A stretch of 7,661 bases of DNA from Cyclobacteriaceae bacterium (lineage in GTDB: Bacteria; Bacteroidota; Bacteroidia; Cytophagales; Cyclobacteriaceae): positions 1 to 7,661 of the forward strand of contig VFKK01000282.1 of assembly GCA_009885605.1 (NCBI GenBank). The letters are read 5' to 3'. The translations under genes were made by a program, and so were the position numbers. Below the pieces are notes generated by a model. That model ran no database searches. It was not told the DNA's origin and was given only the letters and a program-made list of their open reading frames with translations. Position 1 is the first letter of the stretch. Each line of letters begins with the position of its first letter. Positions 1-6,451 of the stretch are shown here, piece by piece.

Positions 1-27
1 CATGTGTCTATAATTGATTATTAATGG

Positions 28-55
28 CCACACCTGACTGCCGTCAGGCATGTGG
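28..55. repeat. Intergenic hairpin (11-bp stem, 2-nt bulge)
   Basis: The outer arms CCACA (28-32) and TGTGG (51-55) pair, and so do the inner arms CCTGAC (33-38) and GTCAGG (43-48). The loop is TGCC and positions 49-50 (CA) form a bulge. No T-run follows on either strand, so it does not look like a classical intrinsic terminator for the EVE gene that ends nearby at 111. The TGACNGCCGTCA-type core resembles dispersed GC-rich palindromes that I associate with Bacteroidota intergenic regions, but that link is recollection, not something shown here. Nothing else is recognisable in 1-110. Confidence 0.6.
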
Positions 56-110
56 AATCTCGCATACCTGATGATCATCCTTCTGTGTGTCGCTTGAGTC
101 CTACTTGATT

Positions 111-509
111 TCATAATCCCATTTTCAATAATAAATCAAACTCTTCTTTTCCTACCGGCAGGACAGAAAGTCTCGATTGCTTCAGCATTGGAAGATCCGA
201 AAGTCGATCCTCACTTTTAATCATTTCCAACGTCACGGGGGATTTTAAAGGTCTCTTTGCTGTCAGTTTAACCGCAATCCATGAAGCATCTTTTGGATCG
301 GGGAATGCTTCTTCAGAAACTTCGGCGATCCCAACCACAGCTTTATCTTTCCCACTGTGGTAAAACAAAACAGCATCACCCAACTGCATGTCCCGTAAGG
401 AATTTCTCGCCTGATAATTTCGCACCCCATCCCAGACATCTTCTTGTTTTGCTGCGAAATCATCCCAAGAATAGGATGCCGGTTCCGATTTAACCATCCA
501 ATAGTTCAT
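111..509 (-). CDS. EVE domain-containing protein (PUA-like fold)
   Basis: This 132-residue protein is essentially one EVE domain, related to thymocyte nuclear protein 1 and to bacterial proteins of about 130-155 residues. Visible family motifs are YWMVKSEP at residues 3-10, DGVRNYQARN at 27-36 with its conserved asparagine/arginine pocket region, GDAVLFYHSG at 44-53, VVGIAEV at 58-64, and the closing QSRLSVLPV at 111-119. EVE domains belong to the PUA-like superfamily and are thought to bind modified bases in DNA or RNA. No enzymatic residue set is expected, and the target here is unknown. The ATG start puts the first motif at the N-terminus, as in homologues. The gene is divergent from polX, with an AT-rich 103-bp gap to the first plus-strand start considered. 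No Shine-Dalgarno sequence is apparent. Identification is firm; the cellular role is not. Confidence 0.93.
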   Translation of the reverse strand: MNYWMVKSEPASYSWDDFAAKQEDVWDGVRNYQARNSLRDMQLGDAVLFYHSGKDKAVVGIAEVSEEAFPDPKDASWIAVKLTAKRPLKSPVTLEMIKSEDRLSDLPMLKQSRLSVLPVGKEEFDLLLKMGL

Positions 510-558
510 TATCCGTTATTTGGGTTTAAAATTTTAAGTTAAGTCTTAGACATTTAAC

Positions 559-2319
559 TTGAAACAATATTTGGAGACATTTGTCTCAGTTGTTAACGCA
601 AATACAAAGATTTTGGATCATAAGACAATTCTCAAGAAACTCAAGTTGAGTATTCAGCTCATGGAACTCCATGAGGAAAATCCATTTAAAATAAGAGGAT
701 ATCAGGGAGCTCTCAATTCAATTGATCGCGGAGATCAGGATCTGATGAGCATCAGTGAAGAAGAACTGGCTAAAATCCCCGGAGTGGGAAAAAGTGTATT
801 GGACGCCATTCAGGACTTAAAAAGCTCCGAATCCTTTCCACTTTTAGATCAATTAATAGAAAAAACTCCGGCTGGAATTTTGGAGATTCTTCAGATTAAA
901 GGACTGGGGCCTAAAAAAGTTAAGACGCTTTGGGAGGAATTGGGCATCACCTCCACACACGAATTGATGGAAGCTTGCCAATCCGGAAAAGTGGCCAAAA
1001 TCAAAGGTTTCGGTGAAAAAACCCAGGAGACAATTATTCAAAATCTGGAATTCAAAGCTTCCAATACCGGGAAATGGCTTTACGCAGATATTGAAGAAGT
1101 GATCGAAAACCTGACTGAAGAGCTTAAATTAATTTCGCCCGGATCCGAAATTTCTATTGTTGGAGATTTTGCCAGAAAAATAGAAATCATCTCCGAAGCA
1201 GAATGGCTGATTGGCCTAGCTTCTCTTTTTGGAGGAAAAGAAAAATTGAAAACCTGGACAAGAATTGAATGGGACCTTTCTCAATCCGGCCCATTTTCCT
1301 GGAGAGGAAAGGTCAAAGATCTTGATTTGAATGTTCAGGTTCATTTCTGCGCAAAACCAGATTTCATCCAAAATAAACTAGCCTTGTCTGCCTCAAAAGC
1401 TCATTTGGCTTTGGTGGTTGACGAAAAAGAATCCATCGCGGAAAAACTTAAAAAGAAGGATTACAAGACCGAAGAAGAGTTTTTTGCAAAAAATGGCTTG
1501 CAATTTATTCCTGTCGAAATGCGGGAAGGTTTCGACGAAGTCGCTCTTGCCAAAGAAAATAAAATCCCTGTTTTGCTGGAAGAAAAAGATTTACGAGGAA
1601 TCCTGCACAATCACTCAACTTACAGCGATGGAAAGCATACGTTGAGACAAATGGCCGAATACTGCAAGGATTTGAGCTACGATTATCTGGGAATCTCAGA
1701 TCACAGCCGCTCGGCTTTTTACGCGGGGGGACTGGAAATCGAGCGCATAGAAAAGCAGCAAAAAGAAATCGATCAATTGAATAAGGAATTGGCTCCGTTC
1801 CGAATTTTCAAAGGAATAGAAAGTGATATCCTAAGTGACGGCAGTTTGGATTACCCTGAGAATGTCCTGGTAAGCTTTGATTTTATTGTTGCTTCGGTTC
1901 ACTCAATTCTCAATATGGACATCAAGCGAGCAACGGAGCGACTACTTCGAGCGATTGAAAATCCATATACGACCATTTTGGGTCACCCGACAGGCAGGCT
2001 TTTACTTCGAAGAGAAGGCTATCCGATCGATCATAAGACCATCATTGATGCCTGCGCAAAAAATAAGGTCGTGATCGAAATAAACGCAAATCCATGGAGA
2101 CTAGACCTTGACTGGAGATGGGTTCGCTATGCGATGGAGCAAGGGGTGAAACTATCCATCAATCCAGATGCGCATGAAATGGATGGATATGCAGACATGA
2201 AATACGGTGTTTTGGTCGGAAGAAAAGGAGGATTGACCAAAGAAATGACATTAAATTCCCTGTCAGGGGAAGATATAGCTGCTTACTTTGCGCAGAGAAA
2301 AGCAATAATCGGAAAGTAG
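559..2319 (+). CDS. polX: PolX-family protein: HhH, degenerate Pol beta palm and C-terminal PHP phosphoesterase
   Basis: Bacterial PolX proteins join an X-family DNA polymerase to a PHP 3'-5' exonuclease/AP-endonuclease used in base-excision repair. Numbering from 559, the 8-kDa-like segment is residues 20-60 (HEENPFKIRGY core). Helix-hairpin-helix loops lie at about 68-88 (IPGVGKS), 109-126 (IKGLGPKK) and 145-160 (IKGFGEK). The palm spans about 195-290 and the PHP domain 345-580. All nine expected PHP metal ligands are visible: H350, H352, D357, H382, E421, H448, H476, D537 and H539. The palm is odd: the GS motif reads GD (202-203) and the DxD pair reads E213-A-E215, whereas D256, S279, K280 and H282 are kept. 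Polymerase activity is therefore doubtful. The open frame from 559 begins with TTG. A second TTG at 613 gives MDHKTILKKL, where family members normally begin, and I prefer it (532 aa... ending at the same stop, 568 residues). A weak Bacteroidota -7-like element, AATATTTG, lies at 566-573. Confidence 0.9.
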   Translation: MKQYLETFVSVVNANTKILDHKTILKKLKLSIQLMELHEENPFKIRGYQGALNSIDRGDQDLMSISEEELAKIPGVGKSVLDAIQDLKSSESFPLLDQLIEKTPAGILEILQIKGLGPKKVKTLWEELGITSTHELMEACQSGKVAKIKGFGEKTQETIIQNLEFKASNTGKWLYADIEEVIENLTEELKLISPGSEISIVGDFARKIEIISEAEWLIGLASLFGGKEKLKTWTRIEWDLSQSGPFSWRGKVKDLDLNVQVHFCAKPDFIQNKLALSASKAHLALVVDEKESIAEKLKKKDYKTEEEFFAKNGLQFIPVEMREGFDEVALAKENKIPVLLEEKDLRGILHNHSTYSDGKHTLRQMAEYCKDLSYDYLGISDHSRSAFYAGGLEIERIEKQQKEIDQLNKELAPFRIFKGIESDILSDGSLDYPENVLVSFDFIVASVHSILNMDIKRATERLLRAIENPYTTILGHPTGRLLLRREGYPIDHKTIIDACAKNKVVIEINANPWRLDLDWRWVRYAMEQGVKLSINPDAHEMDGYADMKYGVLVGRKGGLTKEMTLNSLSGEDIAAYFAQRKAIIGK

Positions 2320-2402
2320 AGACTGAAAATTAATACGTTTCCTTTTCCCCTTCTTCATGTCTCAATCAATTCCTAATTTTACATTCTTAAATTTTCAATT
2401 AC

Positions 2403-2690
2403 ATGAAATGGACCGACCAACCCGAAGGAGTTTTGCTCCAAAGATCATTTCTCTTCGGAATCACCGGAGTCGTCTTGGGTGCACTTTCACTTATGAATAC
2501 GAATTTCCTGTTGGTTCAAGCCCCGATGGGACTGTTGAACGGAGTTAGCTTGTTACTTCAATTCCTGGGATTGAGTCTCGCTGTATTGGTATTGCGAAGA
2601 AAAAAAATGACCGCCGAAGACAAGTTAAAAGCTCAAAAAATGGTTTTGATTCTTGGAGTGGCTTTGTTGTTTTTTATTCTTTCGCTTTAA
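2403..2690 (+). CDS. Small three-helix membrane protein, function unknown
   Basis: I do not recognise this 95-residue protein. It has three hydrophobic segments: about residues 15-33, 43-64 and 79-95, the last ending at the C-terminus (ILSL). The loop between segments 2 and 3 carries RRKK at 65-68 plus further lysines. By the positive-inside rule that loop is cytoplasmic, which places the N-terminus in the cytoplasm and the C-terminus outside. There is no signal peptidase site, lipobox or conserved catalytic motif. The ATG is preceded by an AT-rich stretch without a clear ribosome binding site. It lies 83 bp after polX on the same strand and may be transcribed with it; no terminator is visible between them. 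It converges on clpC across the terminator at 2761-2804. The membrane character and clean position between neighbours support a real gene. Confidence 0.72.
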   Translation: MKWTDQPEGVLLQRSFLFGITGVVLGALSLMNTNFLLVQAPMGLLNGVSLLLQFLGLSLAVLVLRRKKMTAEDKLKAQKMVLILGVALLFFILSL

Positions 2691-2720
2691 AGGAAATAAG
2701 ATTGAAATTCAGGAGAGATA

Positions 2721-2738
2721 CAATCCGCAAGCGGATTG
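2721..2738. repeat. Perfect 18-bp palindrome in the convergent gap
   Basis: The arms CAATCCGC (2721-2728) and GCGGATTG (2731-2738) are perfectly complementary around AA, giving a hairpin of seven base pairs with a CAAG loop. No T-run follows on either strand, so it is not a standard terminator. It lies between the stop of the small membrane protein and the bidirectional terminator. It could be a protein-binding palindrome or an RNA 3'-end stabiliser. Confidence 0.6.
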
Positions 2739-2760
2739 AAATACTTCTAATACCCGATTT

Positions 2761-2804
2761 AAACAGAAAAACCCCGAGCTCATCACCCGGGGTTTTCTGT
2801 TTTT
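2761..2804. terminator. Bidirectional intrinsic terminator between the membrane protein gene and clpC
   Basis: The core stem CCCCG (2772-2776) pairs with CGGGG (2788-2792). It extends through an A-run (2767-2771) pairing with TTTT (2793-2796, one bulged A) and then AAACAG (2761-2766) pairing with CTGTTT (2797-2802). On the plus strand the hairpin ends in TTTTT (2800-2804). On the minus strand the A-run and AAACAG read out as a T-rich tail. The symmetry and the position between convergent genes fit a shared terminator for both. Confidence 0.85.
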
Positions 2805-2816
2805 ATGAATTTGAAA

Positions 2817-5342
2817 TTAATCAGCTTTCTCTTTTTTCTTGACCGAGATAGTTAACTCGGTACCTTCTCCCAAGTAATCTGCCGTAATCACATCTCCTTC
2901 AGAAAGATCACCTTTCAGGATTTCCTCAGCGATTGCATCTTCCAGATATTTCTGAATTGCCCGGTTCAAAGGACGGGCACCGTATTGCTGGTCGTATCCC
3001 TTTTCCGCAAGGAATTCTTTTGCTTTCTCTGTCAACTCAATTTGATACCCCAAATCCGTGATTCTGTGGAAGAGTTTCTTCAAACTGATATCTATAATCT
3101 TGAAAATATGATCTCTGGTAAGAGAATTGAAAACTACGACATCATCCAAACGATTCAGGAATTCAGGACTGAACGCCTTCTTCAATGCTGATTGAATGGT
3201 AGATTTCATCACCTCATCCTGATTGTCTTGCTTTGCTTTGCTTGAGAAACCAATTCCTGCTCCGAAATCCTTCAAGTCACGAACTCCAATATTGGAAGTC
3301 ATGATGATGATCGTATTTCTAAAATCGACTCTTCTTCCCAATCCATCTGTCAAAATTCCATCATCCAAAACCTGAAGGAGGATATTGAATACATCCGGGT
3401 GAGCCTTTTCGATCTCATCCAGTAAGATCACAGAATATGGCTTTCTTCTGATTTTCTCAGTCAGCTGTCCGCCTTCCTCATAACCTACATAGCCCGGAGG
3501 CGCTCCTACCAGTCTGGAAACGGAGAATTTCTCCATGTATTCAGACATATCAATTCTTACAAGAGCGTCATCTTTATCGAATAGATAAGAAGCCAGCATT
3601 TTGGCAAGTTCAGTCTTTCCAACACCTGTAGGTCCGAGGAAAATAAAGGAGCCAATTGGCTTTTTCGGGTCTTTCAAACCAACTCTGGTTCTCTGAATGG
3701 CCTTTGTAAGTTTCTTAATCGCCTCTTCTTGTCCAACCACTTTTCCGCTCAACTCTTCCATCATGTTCAGAAGCTTTGCTCCTTCATTCTGGGCGATTCG
3801 TTTGGCAGGAATTCCGGTCATCATTCCAATTACTTCAGCGACATTCTCCTCCTCAACAGTAAACCTCTTGGACTTACTGTCTTCTTCCCATCTGATTTTG
3901 GCAGTTTCGAGCTGCTCCAGAAGTTTTTTCTCCTTATCTCTCAGTTGAGCAGCTTCTTCATACTTCTGAGATTTCACCACTCTGTTTTTCTCAGTTTTGA
4001 TGTTTTCTACTTCAGCTTCCAGTTTCAGGATATCTTCAGGAACGTGAATGTTATTGATGTGAACACGGGCCCCTGCTTCATCCAAGACATCAATTGCTTT
4101 ATCCGGAAGGAAACGATCTGAAATGTATCTATCAGAAAGCTTCACACAAGCTTCAATAGCAGCATCTGTGTAGATTACATTGTGGTGATCTTCGTATTTA
4201 TCCTTAATGTTTTGCAAAATCTGAATGGTTTCCTCAGGGGAAGTGGCATCCACCATTACCATTTGGAATCTTCTGGCTAACGCTCCATCTTTTTCAATGT
4301 ATTGTCTGTATTCGTCAAGGGTTGTGGCGCCGATACACTGGATTTCTCCACGGGACAACGCTGGCTTGAACATGTTGGAAGCATCCAAAGAACCGCTTGC
4401 ACCGCCGGCACCTACGATTGTGTGGAGCTCATCAATAAACAAAATCACATTTGGAGACTTTTCAAGCTCGTTCATAACGGCCTTCATTCTCTCTTCAAAC
4501 TGACCTCTGTATTTTGTACCGGCAACCAAAGAAGCAAGATCCAGTGTTACCACCCGCTTGTTGAAAAGCACTCGGGATACTTTTTTCTGGACAATTCTCA
4601 GAGCCAAACCTTCAGCAATGGCGGTTTTACCCACTCCAGGCTCACCGATCAAGATGGGATTGTTCTTCTTTCTTCTGGAAAGAATCTGAGCTACTCGCTC
4701 AATTTCTTTATCACGACCGATGATTGGATCAAGTTTATCATCTTCCGCCATTTTGGTAAGATCGCGGCCGAAATTATCCAAAACAGGAGTTCGGGATTTT
4801 TCCGCTCCTGGCTTTGCAGCAGCACCGCCTCCTGAAGAACCAAAAAGCTTAGATCCATCATCGTCTCCATCTTCCGCCTCAGCTTTTGCACGAGGAGCTG
4901 GCGAATCAGATGACATTTCAAGCATTTCTTTTACGGAATCATAGTTAACCTCAAACTTATTTAGAATTTGGGTTGCGATATTGTCTTCGTCTCTCAATAT
5001 AGAAAGCAACAAATGCTCTGTTCCAATCAATTGACTTTTAAAGATTTTAGCTTCCAGATAAGTAATTTTCAACACTTTCTCTGACTGTCTGGTCAAAGGT
5101 ATGTTGGCCATATTTTTCACATTATGGTTTGCAGTGCCTTTCACAGCCCGCTCAATTGCGCTGCGCAACTCGTCGAGAGGCACACCCAATTTTTTAAGAA
5201 TGGAAACAGCTACACCCTCGCCCTCACGAATCATCCCCAGTAAGAGGTGCTCTGTGCCAATGTAATCATGTCCCAGACGAAGAGCCTCTTCGCGACTGAG
5301 AGAGATCACCTCTTTGACTCTGTTCGAAAATTTTGCTTCCAT
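2817..5342 (-). CDS. clpC: ClpC-type AAA+ unfoldase, ATPase subunit of a Clp protease
   Basis: This is a full-length 841-residue Hsp100/ClpC that unfolds substrates and feeds them to ClpP in the cytoplasm. Two Clp_N repeats fill residues 1-145, each with a GTEHLL motif (29-34 and 107-112). A Gly/Ala/acidic linker at 146-185 follows. AAA domain 1 has Walker A GEPGVGKT (233-240), pore loop KYRG (277-280), Walker B FIDELH (302-307) and arginine-finger candidates R357/R358. A UVR-type coiled segment lies at 450-485. AAA domain 2 has Walker A GPTGVGKT (570-577), pore loop GYVG (617-620), Walker B ILLDE (639-643) and sensor-2 GAR (788-790). The IGF tripeptide at 697-699 matches the ClpP-docking loop, so it should partner ClpP, unlike ClpB. 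The middle segment is short, also unlike ClpB. A purine-rich AGAAAG lies six bases before the ATG. The gene follows the WbqC gene on the same strand by 69 bp; I see no CIRCE or CtsR-like operator. Confidence 0.97.
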   Translation of the reverse strand: MEAKFSNRVKEVISLSREEALRLGHDYIGTEHLLLGMIREGEGVAVSILKKLGVPLDELRSAIERAVKGTANHNVKNMANIPLTRQSEKVLKITYLEAKIFKSQLIGTEHLLLSILRDEDNIATQILNKFEVNYDSVKEMLEMSSDSPAPRAKAEAEDGDDDGSKLFGSSGGGAAAKPGAEKSRTPVLDNFGRDLTKMAEDDKLDPIIGRDKEIERVAQILSRRKKNNPILIGEPGVGKTAIAEGLALRIVQKKVSRVLFNKRVVTLDLASLVAGTKYRGQFEERMKAVMNELEKSPNVILFIDELHTIVGAGGASGSLDASNMFKPALSRGEIQCIGATTLDEYRQYIEKDGALARRFQMVMVDATSPEETIQILQNIKDKYEDHHNVIYTDAAIEACVKLSDRYISDRFLPDKAIDVLDEAGARVHINNIHVPEDILKLEAEVENIKTEKNRVVKSQKYEEAAQLRDKEKKLLEQLETAKIRWEEDSKSKRFTVEEENVAEVIGMMTGIPAKRIAQNEGAKLLNMMEELSGKVVGQEEAIKKLTKAIQRTRVGLKDPKKPIGSFIFLGPTGVGKTELAKMLASYLFDKDDALVRIDMSEYMEKFSVSRLVGAPPGYVGYEEGGQLTEKIRRKPYSVILLDEIEKAHPDVFNILLQVLDDGILTDGLGRRVDFRNTIIIMTSNIGVRDLKDFGAGIGFSSKAKQDNQDEVMKSTIQSALKKAFSPEFLNRLDDVVVFNSLTRDHIFKIIDISLKKLFHRITDLGYQIELTEKAKEFLAEKGYDQQYGARPLNRAIQKYLEDAIAEEILKGDLSEGDVITADYLGEGTELTISVKKKEKAD

Positions 5343-5411
5343 TTTATTCTTTCTGATAGTTTAATAATCCTGTATGTATGTTACCGAATTTGTTTTAAAA
5401 ACACAATCCCT

Positions 5412-6047
5412 TTAGTGATTGTTCATTGTTTTTTTTACAGACTTTAAGATTATGTTTTTCGCCGCAGGTCCTTCGCAGAATAACAAATCGACAACACTAA
5501 GATCAGGCTCAAAGTCTAAGCCAAAAAGTTGCCCGTAAACTACCGGATTGTAGTAGTTTCTGTTTAAAAAACTGGCCTTGGGTATTATTTGAGCCCTTAT
5601 ATCCATCACTTCAGTTAAGTCAAGACTGCTTTTACTCTTGACAAGTTTGACAGGGGACTGTAGGAGCTTAAGACAGATTGTCAGCATCTCCCAATTTAAA
5701 TCCCAAAGTGTCTCCGGCTTCCGGGAAATGACGCTTTCGAAATACGGGAAAAAATATTCGAAAAACGGGGCTTTCCCATAAGCACTTTGAATTCCTCGGA
5801 GATGGATTGCCTGCCATTTCTGGCTGTAATCAATCAAGACTTCCTCCATTGGAATTTTTGGCCTTCTTCCCTGAACGGGAACGCTTAATGTTTCCACCTT
5901 ATTTGCAAGACGGATCTGAGTGCGGTTCAGGAATGATTGCCTTTGATAAAGATCCTCCGGAAAAACCAACAACTCATCCGCTCCGGATATTGCTGTGAAA
6001 AATTCCAGATTGGGCAGATAATGCAGGTCAACTGCGACTCTTTTCAT
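5412..6047 (-). CDS. WbqC family protein
   Basis: This 211-residue protein matches the WbqC-like family, named after a gene in a Gram-negative O-antigen cluster. Characteristic segments are the N-terminal DLHYLPNLEFFT (7-18), the polar region RQSFLNRTQIRLAN (36-49) followed by LSVPVQG (54-60), and the highly typical YSQKWQAIHLRGIQSAYGKAPFFEY run across residues 74-98, then LWDLNWEML (114-122). The biochemical activity of the family is not established as far as I know. The association with surface polysaccharides is by genomic context elsewhere and is not supported by the neighbours here. There is no signal peptide or membrane segment, so a cytoplasmic location is expected. The ATG start gives the usual N-terminus; no Shine-Dalgarno sequence is visible, and a degenerate heptamer repeat begins 10 bp upstream. 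No terminator separates it from clpC, so they could share a transcript. Confidence 0.9.
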   Translation of the reverse strand: MKRVAVDLHYLPNLEFFTAISGADELLVFPEDLYQRQSFLNRTQIRLANKVETLSVPVQGRRPKIPMEEVLIDYSQKWQAIHLRGIQSAYGKAPFFEYFFPYFESVISRKPETLWDLNWEMLTICLKLLQSPVKLVKSKSSLDLTEVMDIRAQIIPKASFLNRNYYNPVVYGQLFGLDFEPDLSVVDLLFCEGPAAKNIILKSVKKTMNNH

Positions 6048-6056
6048 GGGAAAAAG

Positions 6057-6098
6057 TTATTGGGGATTGGGTAATTGGGATTAGTGATTAGTGATCAG
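6057..6098. repeat. Degenerate heptamer tandem repeat (six units) upstream of the WbqC gene
   Basis: Read in sevens from 6057 the units are TTATTGG, GGATTGG, GTAATTG, GGATTAG, TGATTAG and TGATCAG. The central ones are nearly identical and the outer ones have drifted. On the strand of the WbqC gene the core reads CTAATCA, and the tract ends 10 bp before that gene's ATG, inside its probable 5' untranslated region. Similar short intergenic repeats are my recollection from Bacteroidota genomes. Confidence 0.7.
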
Positions 6099-6120
6099 TC
6101 GCAGGGGTCAGTCGCAATTT
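6095..6120. repeat. Direct repeat with 13-bp period
   Basis: TCAGTCGCA occurs at 6095-6103 and again at 6108-6116, a perfect 9-bp repeat within a 13-bp period. It abuts and slightly overlaps the heptamer tract on its left and precedes the second heptamer tract on its right. Confidence 0.65.
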
Positions 6121-6122
6121 TC

Positions 6123-6150
6123 GGTTGTTGGTTGGCAGTTGTTGGTTGTT
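6123..6150. repeat. Heptamer tandem repeat (GGTTGTT, four units)
   Basis: The units are GGTTGTT, GGTTGGC, AGTTGTT and GGTTGTT. Within them, GTTGTTGGTTG is repeated exactly at 6124-6134 and 6138-6148. The tract stops three bases before the inferred terminal inverted repeat of the IS remnant at 6154, so it flanks the insertion point. Confidence 0.7.
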
Positions 6151-6153
6151 TAT

Positions 6154-6358
6154 TGTGAATACCTAAAAAACGTTGACCGGTTTACCTTACTGTTAAACAT
6201 TTATTTTGGTCATATTCCAGCGTGATATTTGATCCTGAGGATGTTTTCCCGGATTCAATATACATGTTTTCAATGGTTAACGGGCTAACTCTATTGAGGG
6301 CTTTATGAGGCTTTATTTCGTTATAGAGTTGGACCGAACGGTCAACCTCTTTAATCAA
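6154..6358 (-). mobile_element. 3'-end remnant of an IS3-like insertion sequence
   Basis: On the minus strand this segment carries the end of a transposase gene, a stop codon, then 28 bases finishing in GGTATTCACA. On the plus strand the tip reads TGTGAATACC (6154-6163). A terminus of the TG...CA type close behind the transposase stop is what IS3-family elements show. Only one end is present: no matching opposite terminal repeat, upstream transposase domains or orfA are found in the window. It is therefore a decayed or truncated copy. The upstream boundary is uncertain and is placed where the reading frame is broken at 6359. Confidence 0.75.
6182..6358 (-). pseudogene. C-terminal fragment of an IS3-family-type transposase (rve integrase core end)
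   Basis: The minus-strand frame ending in TAA at 6182-6184 reads 58 codons. The segment EVDRSVQLYNEIKPHKALN (residues 4-22) is the typical last conserved block of IS3/IS481-type DDE transposases, with the YNxxxPHxAL signature. It probably includes the terminal alpha-helix region after the catalytic glutamate, but the catalytic D, D and E themselves are absent. An in-frame TAA at 6359-6361 blocks extension upstream, and there is no start codon giving a useful protein. The frame beyond 6361 shows only doubtful similarity, possibly shifted by one base. This is a broken gene with no expected activity. It lies between the WbqC gene and the GH43 gene on the minus strand, antisense to the GH43 leader direction. 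Confidence 0.8.
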
Positions 6359-6410
6359 TTATCCGCTTCTCAAACCTCTATTTAGTATTGCAGTCAAAGT
6401 CGCGGATAAT
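6358..6410. repeat. 9-bp inverted repeat upstream of the GH43 gene
   Basis: ATTATCCGC (6358-6366) and GCGGATAAT (6402-6410) are exact reverse complements separated by 35 bp. The right arm lies 42 bp before the GH43 ATG. The arms could be a pair of operator half-sites or could be chance. The left arm overlaps the edge of the IS remnant, which weakens the operator idea. Confidence 0.4.
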
Positions 6411-6451
6411 CATAAAAGTTTAACTTGACCCAAAATCCTTAACCTTTTAAA

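Noticed and set aside
1..3. CAT at the left edge as a start codon of a minus-strand gene leaving the window
   Set aside because: Three bases with no coding sequence visible and no supporting upstream signal cannot be called.
2357..2548. Plus-strand open frame of 63 codons overlapping the start of the small membrane protein
   Set aside because: It is out of frame with the membrane protein, lacks hydrophobic organisation or motifs, and ends inside it. The 2403 frame explains the region better.
4302..4835. Plus-strand open frame of 177 codons antisense to clpC
   Set aside because: It lies wholly within the well-supported clpC gene, and its protein has no recognisable domain and a composition typical of a reverse-strand shadow. 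The same applies to the other plus-strand frames in 2985-4944.
5343..5411. Possible heat-shock operator or promoter in front of clpC
   Set aside because: I found no CIRCE-type inverted repeat, no CtsR-like heptad direct repeat and no TAnnTTTG element on the minus strand in this gap.
6172..6346. GTTGACCG (6172-6179) and CGGTCAAC (6339-6346) as a possible second pair of IS terminal repeats
   Set aside because: The right-hand copy lies inside the conserved transposase coding block, so it cannot be the element's other end. An 8-bp match over this distance is easily chance.
6048..6451. CRISPR-like or tRNA structure in the longest gene-free gap
   Set aside because: The repeats are 7-13 bp, contiguous and without spacers, and no cloverleaf or conserved T-loop sequence is present.
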